From Sedimentisphaerales bacterium (GTDB lineage: Bacteria > Planctomycetota > Phycisphaerae > Sedimentisphaerales > SM23-30), in contig JAFGDI010000251.1 in NCBI GenBank assembly GCA_016932145.1, positions 1-13,593 on the forward strand: a DNA stretch of 13,593 nt, read 5' to 3'. The notes under the pieces were generated by a model. The model saw nothing but the letters and a program-made list of their open reading frames with translations. It did not search any database and had not been told where the DNA came from. Shown piece by piece: positions 8,165 through 13,593 of this stretch (position 1 is its first letter; each line of letters opens with the position of its first letter). The position numbers and the translations under genes are program-made.

Positions 8165-8185
8165 AGTATGAACAAAGATCATACT
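8165..8185. repeat. Second internal hairpin of the pilB-pilT element
   Basis: AGTATGA (8165-8171) and TCATACT (8179-8185) form a 7-bp stem around the 7-nt loop ACAAAGA. This loop shares the ACAAA string with the loop of the neighbouring GC hairpin. Confidence 0.45.
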
Positions 8186-8242
8186 ATGCCAGATTGATGG
8201 TTAATATGATGCGTAGCAACAAGAGATATGATTGGCGAAATT

Positions 8243-8264
8243 GAGACGCATGATCATGCGTCTC
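8243..8264. repeat. Right palindrome of the pilB-pilT element, next to the pilT ribosome binding site
   Basis: This is a gapless perfect 22-nt palindrome with arms GAGACGCATGA/TCATGCGTCTC. It ends 3 nt before the AGGAG of pilT. A hairpin here would leave the ribosome binding site single-stranded and could set pilT translation or mRNA stability apart from pilB. Confidence 0.7.
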
Positions 8265-8267
8265 TAC

Positions 8268-8272
8268 AGGAG
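8268..8272 (+). promoter_or_regulatory. Ribosome binding site that decides the pilT start
   Basis: AGGAG lies 6 nt upstream of the ATG at 8279. This favours that codon over an in-frame ATG at 8228, which lies inside the palindromic element and has no comparable site. Confidence 0.75.
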
Positions 8273-8278
8273 ATAAAA

Positions 8279-9337
8279 ATGACTAATTTACAAGACATTC
8301 TAATCAGGGCACTCGACGAAAAAGTATCAGATATACACATAGTCTGCGGTGCCCCGCCTCTGATGAGAAAGAACACTATTCTCTGTGAGGCTGATTTCCC
8401 CGTAGTCACTCCTGCTGATGCTGAAGCTATGGTAAAAGAAATGGTAAGCCCCGAACGATTTGCTGAATTTGAGACTAAAAGAGATCTCGACTTTTCCACC
8501 GAAGTTAAGGGCAAAGGTCGTTTTCGTGTGAACGCTCACTATCAGCGTGAAAGCGTTGCGATCGCCTTTCGTTCCATTTCTGATAAAGTGCCCCTACTGG
8601 AAAACCTTAATCTTCCTGAAGTAGTGGAAAAGATGGTAGATCTGCCGCGTGGCCTGGTACTGGTTACAGGTGATACCGGCTCAGGCAAGAGTACAACCAT
8701 GGCCTCGATCATAAATGAAATGAATAAGAAATATCGCAAACATATTATCACCCTGGAAGACCCGGTAGAATATGTGCTCAGAAGCGATCAATGCGTAATT
8801 GAACAGCGTGAAATAGGCAGCGACTGTCCCAATTTCGCCAGCGGCCTGCGCCATGCTCTGCGTCAGGACCCGGATGTAATTCTCGTAGGTGAAATGCGAG
8901 ACCTGGAAACAACCTCGTCAGCAATAACTGCCGCAGAAACAGGTCACCTGGTGTTCAGTACCCTGCATACCATGAGCGCCTCACAAACAATTGAGCGTAT
9001 TATTGATATTTATCCGTCCGGCCAGCAGAACCAGATCAGGTCTATGCTGGCTAATACTCTTCAGGCTGTTATCAGCCAGGTACTCTTCCGCCGGATCGAC
9101 CAGACAGGCATGATACCCGGCGTTGAAATACTGCTCTGTACCGCTGCGGTACGCAACTGTATTCGCGAGAACCGCGTATTTGAAATACCTAATATTATCG
9201 AAACTTCCAGAACTATCGGTATGCAGACTCGTGACTTCTGTATTACCCAGCTCTGCATTAACGGTAATATCGACCGGGCTGAAGGTCTGAGTCATGCTAT
9301 CCACCCGGAAAAGATCAAACAGGTATTAAGTAAATAA
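8279..9337 (+). CDS. pilT: PilT-family retraction ATPase
   Basis: PilT is a cytoplasmic hexameric ATPase that drives pilus disassembly and retraction (twitching, DNA uptake, surface sensing). The 352-residue product has the PilT N-terminal domain (1-100; SDIHIVCG at 17-24), Walker A GDTGSGKST (131-139), an Asp box around TLEDPVEY (158-165), Walker B DVILVGEMRDLE (199-210), a His box TGHLVFSTLHT (221-231) and the PilT-specific C-terminal part. That part carries AVRNCIRE (290-297, matching the AIRNLIRE signature) and GMQTRDF (314-320). It lacks the tetracysteine zinc motif of PilB and the long N-terminal domain. Walker A residue 2 is Asp where PilT normally has Pro. Length matches the family (about 345-370). 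The start at 8279 is set by AGGAG; an upstream in-frame ATG (8228) would add 17 residues encoded by the palindromic element. PilU is the alternative assignment. Confidence 0.93.
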   Translation: MTNLQDILIRALDEKVSDIHIVCGAPPLMRKNTILCEADFPVVTPADAEAMVKEMVSPERFAEFETKRDLDFSTEVKGKGRFRVNAHYQRESVAIAFRSISDKVPLLENLNLPEVVEKMVDLPRGLVLVTGDTGSGKSTTMASIINEMNKKYRKHIITLEDPVEYVLRSDQCVIEQREIGSDCPNFASGLRHALRQDPDVILVGEMRDLETTSSAITAAETGHLVFSTLHTMSASQTIERIIDIYPSGQQNQIRSMLANTLQAVISQVLFRRIDQTGMIPGVEILLCTAAVRNCIRENRVFEIPNIIETSRTIGMQTRDFCITQLCINGNIDRAEGLSHAIHPEKIKQVLSK

Positions 9338-9367
9338 CCAACTATAAATGACCTTGACCGCATTGGC

Positions 9368-9372
9368 AGGTG
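9368..9372 (+). promoter_or_regulatory. Ribosome binding site that decides the pilC start
   Basis: AGGTG lies 5 nt upstream of the ATG at 9378. An in-frame ATG at 9348 has no such site and would add 10 residues that do not belong to the family N-terminus. Confidence 0.55.
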
Positions 9373-9377
9373 TAATA

Positions 9378-10601
9378 ATGAATTTTCGCTATGAATTAAA
9401 ACAGAATAACGGACAGATTACCACAGGTACTATCGTAGCGGCTGATGCCGGGGCTGCCACCAAACAACTCAAGGCACAAGGCGGTTATATTATCTCTCTG
9501 TCTGAATTGGCCCAGAGCGAAAAAACTACCTTGCAAAAAATACTCGAGTTCAAGATCGAACGCGGGCCAAATGCCAAAGATGTCCTGAACTTTACCAGCC
9601 AGCTTGCCGTTATGATAAAAGCAGGTATAAGTATCAGGCCGGCACTCGATGGTATTGCCGACCAGGTCGAAAATCGTAAATTCCGCGAAATGCTCTTACA
9701 GGTCAAACAGGACATTGAAGCCGGCCGTAGTTTCTCGGAATCGCTCTCGCGCCATCCAAAGACCTTCCCGCCTTTATACATAAATATGATAAAGGCATCT
9801 GAGCTATCAGGCTCTTTTGGCGGTATGCTCGAAAGAATAGCAGCCTATCTGGAACAGCAAATAGAAACACGCAGTCAGGTTCGCAGTGCTATGGTCTATC
9901 CGATCATTATTGCGGTTATGGCTGTTGTCACTACAGTGTTCCTGCTTACTTTTGTTCTGCCCCGATTCGTAGCCGTTTTTGAGGGCAAAGAAGATGCTCT
10001 GCCTATACCAACTAAAATAATCCTGTTCATGAGCTTCTGCTTCCGCAAGTATTGGTATCTGATACTTGCCGGCACTGGCGGACTGGGCTGGCTCATTGCC
10101 TGGGCGATAAATACCGGTCCGGGACGAGTCTGGTGGGACAAGACCAAACTTAAAATACCGGTAATGAGCAAATTGTTCCGCTCTCTCTATATCTCCCGGT
10201 CAATGCATACTATGGGCGAACTGGTTAACGCCGGTGTACCCATGCTCGATACTATCCACATTACCGCTAATATCGCCGGTAATGTCATATACAAAAGAAT
10301 GTGGCATCAGGTTTATGTCTCTGTTAAACAGGGTAAAAAGATCTGCGAGCCGCTGAGTCAGTCTGACCTGCTGCCCAAAAGCGTTATCCAGATGATCAGC
10401 AGCGGCGAAGAAAGCGGTAAACTCGCTGAGGTTATGAATGATATCAGCGAGTATTACCAGAGAGAACTTAAAAACACTATACGGGCAGTTACCTCTATGA
10501 TCGAACCTATGATGATCGTACTTATGGGTGGTATCGTAGGCTTTATCGCCATGAGTATTATTCTGCCGATATTTAAGATGTCAAGTATGGTTAAAGGCTA
10601 A
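9378..10601 (+). CDS. pilC: PilC/GspF-family inner-membrane platform protein
   Basis: PilC is the polytopic inner-membrane platform on which the pilus fibre is built; PilB and PilT act on its cytoplasmic lobes. The 407-residue product begins MNFRYELKQNNGQITTGTI, the usual small N-terminal beta segment. It then carries two T2SF (GspF) helical repeats (about 71-195 and 273-395), with the repeat hallmarks LAVMIKAGISI (76-86) and MGELVNAGVPML (279-290), GRSFSESL (116-123) and GKKICEPL (319-326), and SGSFGGMLE and SGEESGKLAE. Predicted membrane helices lie at about 171-195, 226-244 and 376-398. Length is typical (about 400-410). The start follows AGGTG; the family N-terminus supports it over the upstream ATG. 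It sits 40 nt after pilT, the classical pilB-pilT-pilC order. Confidence 0.95.
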   Translation: MNFRYELKQNNGQITTGTIVAADAGAATKQLKAQGGYIISLSELAQSEKTTLQKILEFKIERGPNAKDVLNFTSQLAVMIKAGISIRPALDGIADQVENRKFREMLLQVKQDIEAGRSFSESLSRHPKTFPPLYINMIKASELSGSFGGMLERIAAYLEQQIETRSQVRSAMVYPIIIAVMAVVTTVFLLTFVLPRFVAVFEGKEDALPIPTKIILFMSFCFRKYWYLILAGTGGLGWLIAWAINTGPGRVWWDKTKLKIPVMSKLFRSLYISRSMHTMGELVNAGVPMLDTIHITANIAGNVIYKRMWHQVYVSVKQGKKICEPLSQSDLLPKSVIQMISSGEESGKLAEVMNDISEYYQRELKNTIRAVTSMIEPMMIVLMGGIVGFIAMSIILPIFKMSSMVKG

Positions 10602-10663
10602 GTAAGAGCAGGAGAATAATTGAACAGTTGAGCAGGAGACAAGAATAGAACACGAGGTATGTT

Positions 10664-11086
10664 ATGAGAATGAACAATAGAAATAAAGGCTTTACCCTGA
10701 TAGAAACAGTAATTGCTATTGCGGTCGTCGCCTTTGGCATAACCGGTATGATGTTCGCTATGGCCGCAGGCACCAGGGTCAATGAATACAGCGGCGAACT
10801 GGAAGATGCCACTTATCTGCTGGAACAGGTGGGCGTTATCATTGATGATACAGAATTTGACAGTCTGCCTGCTCTCGACGGTGATGTCTATAATGCTATT
10901 GATTCTAATGGCAATACTATCGCCGGACTGGAAAATTTCACTCAGTCAGTTACTGTAACTCAGGTTAACCCCCTGACCATGGCAGTTGACACTAACGCTA
11001 CAGCACCGGCATACCTTATTACCGTAACGGTCAGCGAAGCTGATCAACAACTTTCTACGGTACAATGGCTGAAAGTAAGGAAATAG
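10664..11086 (+). CDS. PilV/GspI-like minor pseudopilin
   Basis: This is a small type IV pilin-like protein, probably part of the fibre tip or priming complex. The 140-residue product has a class-A prepilin N-terminus: a 9-residue basic leader (MRMNNRNKG), cleavage site G9/F10, Glu at mature position 5 (E14) and the hydrophobic helix FTLIETVIAIAVVAFGITGM (10-29). The 'AFGITG' part of the helix resembles the A(I)G(L)LG pattern of PilV and GspI. The globular part (about 40-140) is acidic and Asn/Thr-rich and has no Cys. GAGGT at 10654-10658 lies 5 nt before the ATG. It opens a three-gene minor pilin group with the two genes that follow. It is not an obvious major pilin: PilV-like helix, single copy, downstream of pilC. 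The GspH family is a weaker alternative. Confidence 0.8.
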   Translation: MRMNNRNKGFTLIETVIAIAVVAFGITGMMFAMAAGTRVNEYSGELEDATYLLEQVGVIIDDTEFDSLPALDGDVYNAIDSNGNTIAGLENFTQSVTVTQVNPLTMAVDTNATAPAYLITVTVSEADQQLSTVQWLKVRK

Positions 11087-11218
11087 TCCAACCGGCTGAA
11101 GCACCCTTATATCTGCCAGAGTTGAGATAACTCAAAATGAATTTTTAACGATGGAATGGAATATATCACAAGCACAACGCTTGTGCTGCTTAGAGAGGAA
11201 AAAGTATGGTGATCTATC
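11087..11218. other. Leader region of the PilX-like gene
   Basis: This 132-nt gap is longer than most in the run. It holds a weak hairpin (TTGAG-ATAA-CTCAA, 11122-11135), the stronger inverted repeat at 11171-11187, and a good Shine-Dalgarno-like GAGAGG at 11193-11198. That last site is 7 nt before an ATG at 11206 that is out of frame with the downstream gene. Confidence 0.4.
11171..11187. repeat. Inverted repeat upstream of the PilX-like gene
   Basis: AGCACAA and TTGTGCT are separated by CGC, giving a 7-bp stem and 3-nt loop 31 nt upstream of the start codon. No T-run follows. It could be an mRNA-stabilising hairpin or another interspersed palindrome like those between pilB and pilT. Confidence 0.5.
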
Positions 11219-12820
11219 ATGAAAAAGTACACAAAACACAATCGTGGATTCGTCTCTCTTATGGCCATTTTCTTTCTGGCCATATTTGCGGTACTGTCAG
11301 TATCGTTCCTGAGCGTAACTAATGTCAGCAAACGAGGCAGTGAAAACAACCGGGCTATGGCCTCTGCCCAGATAGCCGCCGAAAACGGCCTGCAATTCTT
11401 CAGCCATCTGGCAAAAACATGGCCGGCTCCTTCTACCTGCTATACCCACAAAAATTATGTAACTGACAGTGAGGCTATTATTGCCTTTACCAGTTTCGCC
11501 GGGTATGTGCAAAACGCTGTTCCACAAAACAGATTAGCATCGGGTAGCAATATCACTTTTAACAGCGGCACTAACGAGTTATTAATCCCTGGTGTAACCC
11601 TGGGAAATGCTCCTATGTCATTCACTGTAAGATGTCAGCTTTCCATGCCTGTTTCTGCCGGCGAATATCATAAAGTCATTGTAACTTCAACCGGCAATAG
11701 TGAAGACATAAGTCGTGATGTACAGATCGAATTTGACCTGTGCAAAAGTGCCAAAGTGCTGGAATACGCTATCGCCAGTCGAGGAAGAATTTGGCTTACA
11801 GGTGATTCCACCATACATGGTGATGTATTCAGTTCCTGGGATAATATCGCCTGTGCTCCTTTTAATATGACCAGCGAATCGACGGTAGAAGGTACTATCA
11901 ATACCATTTTCACCAAAAATCAGGCACAAAGCTCCAGTTGGCAGCTCGAAACTCTTGATAGCGATGGTAATGTCGTTTATGATGAAGATGGCAATCCTGT
12001 TGTCAGTGCTAATGACCAGATACAAGGCAGCCACTATGGCATTAACTATGGCGTTGCCTCTGAAGTGCCCGGCATGAACATCTCGGACTATGACACTTCA
12101 ACCTATGAAAGCTCTGTTACTAATATTGCCAATACTTACGAAACCAGAACTGAGTATTTTCCTCATGCAGCGGGTAATTATAGCGCTGCTGCTTCCAGCT
12201 CATCACGAAAAGTTACTCGTAAAGTATATCGTGACCAGCATTTTACTAATGCTAAAATACCCTATAATTACAATGCACTTTTTATCAATTGCACCTTTGA
12301 CGAAACCCTTTTCGTCGATTGCAGTAAAACTACCAGCTCATACTATAATAATATCAGATTTGATAACTGTACCTTTAATGGGCCGATAGTTACAGACACG
12401 CCCTCTTCGCTTAACTGGCAGGCTAACTGCCTTTACTTCACAGGCAGTGCCACATTTAATAACGATTCCATGTCGGAAGCTACTATTCTGGCACCGCACT
12501 TTAATGTCAACCTGGGTAATACCGTTCCTATTTCGGGTAATGCCAATGTACTTACCGGCGCTATTGTCGGCGGCATTGTCGATATTCGCGGTAATGCCAA
12601 TGTCTATGGTACGATCATTTCCATGTGCGACACTACCAACTGGACCAGCGGCTATGTGACTAATATTGGTGTTTCCCTGACCGATGGTGGTAGTGAATCA
12701 GTCGAAGAAGGTGATATTGGTGTTATTGATATCACCCCGGATAAAAACAATATGCTCCCCAGCGGCATATCTACACCTATTGTAATTAAGCCTAATGCCA
12801 ATACCTATGTTGAAATATAA
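11219..12820 (+). CDS. PilX-like pilin-type protein with large repeat-containing ectodomain
   Basis: The 533-residue product is probably membrane-anchored or pilus-associated, with a long extracytoplasmic part. Its N-terminus, MKKYTKHNRG then FVSLMAIFFLAIFAVLSVSF (11-30), resembles PilX/GspK-type minor pilins. It has Gly before Phe but lacks Glu at mature position 5, as GspK-like proteins do. The motif AQIAAENGLQF (50-60) matches the A..AE.GL signature of PilX N-terminal domains. Beyond it lie a segment resembling polymer-forming beta-helix proteins (AIASRGRIWLTGDSTIHGD, 184-202), a tandem DGN motif (LDSDGNVVYDEDGNP, 246-260), two NCTF units with pentapeptide-like spacing (357-360 and 383-386) and a repeated RGNANV/SGNANV (439-444, 457-462). 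It has nine Cys. The only possible start is ATG 11219, since an in-frame stop lies at 11210-11212. It sits between two pseudopilin genes, 15 nt before the next, which supports a minor pilin or tip adhesin role. The ectodomain function is unknown. Confidence 0.72.
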   Translation: MKKYTKHNRGFVSLMAIFFLAIFAVLSVSFLSVTNVSKRGSENNRAMASAQIAAENGLQFFSHLAKTWPAPSTCYTHKNYVTDSEAIIAFTSFAGYVQNAVPQNRLASGSNITFNSGTNELLIPGVTLGNAPMSFTVRCQLSMPVSAGEYHKVIVTSTGNSEDISRDVQIEFDLCKSAKVLEYAIASRGRIWLTGDSTIHGDVFSSWDNIACAPFNMTSESTVEGTINTIFTKNQAQSSSWQLETLDSDGNVVYDEDGNPVVSANDQIQGSHYGINYGVASEVPGMNISDYDTSTYESSVTNIANTYETRTEYFPHAAGNYSAAASSSSRKVTRKVYRDQHFTNAKIPYNYNALFINCTFDETLFVDCSKTTSSYYNNIRFDNCTFNGPIVTDTPSSLNWQANCLYFTGSATFNNDSMSEATILAPHFNVNLGNTVPISGNANVLTGAIVGGIVDIRGNANVYGTIISMCDTTNWTSGYVTNIGVSLTDGGSESVEEGDIGVIDITPDKNNMLPSGISTPIVIKPNANTYVEI

Positions 12821-12835
12821 GCAGGAAGGCAATAA

Positions 12836-13372
12836 ATGAAAACTTCAAATAAACATAAAGCCTTTACTCTGGTTGAGTTATTGATCACCCTGGCCATTAT
12901 GGCTGTCATATTCGTGGCCGTTGGCACTGCCTTTGACGCTGCCTTTAAAAGCTATGACATAAACCATCAGGTCAACAAGGTTAATACCTCACACAGAAAT
13001 ATTGTCCACCTGCTGGGCAGTTCTCTGCGTACCGCCTGGAATGACCCGGCAATACAGACAATAAATGTCACCGATGAAGGGAAAGAGCTTTCATTCACCG
13101 ATTCTAATGGAAGAGTCATGGTATATCGCTTCGATCCCGAATCGAATTGTCTTATGGTCTCGGTTGACGGCTCTGATGAATCAGTAGTATTAGACAATAT
13201 CAGCCAGAACAGCAGTACCCCCATATTTGACCTGGAATACCCGCCTCTGGCCAGCGGGTTTGCCGCCGGGACTGTCAGTAAAGTCGTCATTAACTTCAGC
13301 AGCAGCTATGATGGTATGAATAAAACCATTGCCACCTCGGTAATACCCAGAAATATCATTTATGGAAAATGA
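12836..13372 (+). CDS. PilW/GspJ-like minor pseudopilin
   Basis: This is the third pilin-like protein of the group, likely part of the tip or priming complex with the PilV-like and PilX-like products. The 178-residue product has leader MKTSNKHKA, cleavage expected at A9/F10, Glu at mature position 5 (E14) and helix FTLVELLITLAIMAVIFVAV (10-29). The following FDAAFKSYDINHQVNKVNTS continues the long pilin helix, and the beta-rich C-terminal part (about 75-170) is of GspJ/PilW size. Ala replaces the usual Gly before the cleavage site; this form is frequent in planctomycetal pseudopilins. AGGAAGG at 12823-12829 lies 6 nt before the ATG. The gene begins 15 nt after the PilX-like gene and appears to close the run. 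A PilE-like assignment is less likely given the length. Confidence 0.78.
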   Translation: MKTSNKHKAFTLVELLITLAIMAVIFVAVGTAFDAAFKSYDINHQVNKVNTSHRNIVHLLGSSLRTAWNDPAIQTINVTDEGKELSFTDSNGRVMVYRFDPESNCLMVSVDGSDESVVLDNISQNSSTPIFDLEYPPLASGFAAGTVSKVVINFSSSYDGMNKTIATSVIPRNIIYGK

Positions 13373-13593
13373 TACTGACTTAAAACCAAAACCTATAGTG
13401 TCTATTAAACCATATTTGGAAGGCCCAGATTTGTATTGATAGTTCATTGCACCGACAATATCCCTGATTGACATACTACTTCTGTAACAATTAACCGGCT
13501 ATGACCTGGCCGCTTACAGACAAATTCTGTGTAGTTCCATACCCTGCCCTTTTTCGCTCCTTTTCTCTGCAATTTCAATTTCAATCGCCATTA
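13373..13593. other. Non-coding tail after the pilus genes
   Basis: I see no identifiable gene here. A 25-codon frame (13362-13439) overlaps the end of the last gene with no ribosome binding site. On the minus strand a frame that is still open at the window edge ends at 13514 (last 25 residues MAIEI...RICL) and could be the tail of a gene entering from the right, but nothing identifies it. A short hairpin (ACAGA-CAAAT-TCTGT, 13516-13530) has no T-run, so no intrinsic terminator can be called for the operon. Confidence 0.4.

Larger units (their letters stand above)
8098..8265. repeat. MITE/REP-like palindromic element in the pilB-pilT gap
   Basis: The otherwise tightly packed run is interrupted by a 182-nt gap that is almost wholly filled by this ~168-bp element. 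Its ends are 22-nt terminal inverted repeats (8098-8119 and the complement of 8244-8265) that differ at one position, 8108. Each terminal repeat is itself palindromic, with arms AGACGCAT/ATGCGTCT. Two further hairpins lie inside (8145-8159 and 8165-8185). It has no open frame of its own, so it resembles a non-autonomous miniature element or a pair of REP-type palindromes. The dinucleotide AC borders both ends (8096-8097 and 8266-8267), which is too short to be firm evidence for a target duplication. Mobility is inferred, not seen. Confidence 0.6.

Noticed and set aside
8098..8265. CRISPR array
   Set aside because: There are only two related palindromes with no regular spacer pattern and no cas genes.
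10606..10639. Repeated decamer GAGCAGGAGA (10606-10615 and 10630-10639) between pilC and the PilV-like gene
   Set aside because: Both copies are simply purine-rich Shine-Dalgarno-like strings with no convincing start codon after them; likely coincidence or a tiny duplication.
13362..13439. 25-codon frame overlapping the end of the last pseudopilin gene
   Set aside because: No ribosome binding site, not recognisable, and too short to support.

Overview
The window suggests a member of the Planctomycetota, most likely a Phycisphaerae-like lineage of moderate GC content. This is inferred, not proven. The support is the N-terminal sequence of ClpC, which closely resembles planctomycetal ClpC as I remember it, and a pseudopilin that carries Ala instead of Gly before the prepilin cleavage site (AFTLVELL), a form common in that phylum. 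There is no marker RNA gene to settle the question. No tRNA, rRNA, CRISPR array or transposase is visible.

Layout. Positions 1-2257 on the minus strand hold the first 752 codons of clpC, an AAA+ unfoldase; its 3' end lies outside the window. An AT-rich intergenic stretch of about 1 kb (2258-3254) separates it from a divergent, co-directional run of ten plus-strand genes (3255-13372). The last ~220 bases hold nothing I can identify.

The plus-strand run is a type IV pilus / type II secretion-like machine. pilM-pilN-pilO encode the cytoplasmic and inner-membrane alignment complex. A PilP/GspC-like bitopic protein would link that complex to an outer-membrane partner. pilB and pilT encode the extension and retraction ATPases, and pilC encodes the polytopic platform protein. 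The last three genes encode minor pilin-like proteins: a PilV/GspI-like pseudopilin, a large PilX-like protein with a pilin-type N-terminus and a long repeat-containing ectodomain, and a PilW/GspJ-like pseudopilin. A secretin (PilQ/GspD), a prepilin peptidase (PilD) and an obvious major pilin are absent, so they must lie elsewhere or not exist.

The genes are mostly closely spaced, with a pilM/pilN overlap of 4 nt, and look like one operon. The main interruption is a 182-nt pilB-pilT gap. It holds a ~168-bp element bounded by near-identical 22-nt inverted repeats that are each palindromic, with two further hairpins between them. Its right end abuts the pilT ribosome binding site.

The points most worth a second look are the PilX-like protein, the palindromic element, the PilT Walker A variant (GDTGSGKST), the low-complexity insertion inside the PilN periplasmic domain, and the GspC-like rather than lipoprotein form of the PilP-position protein.
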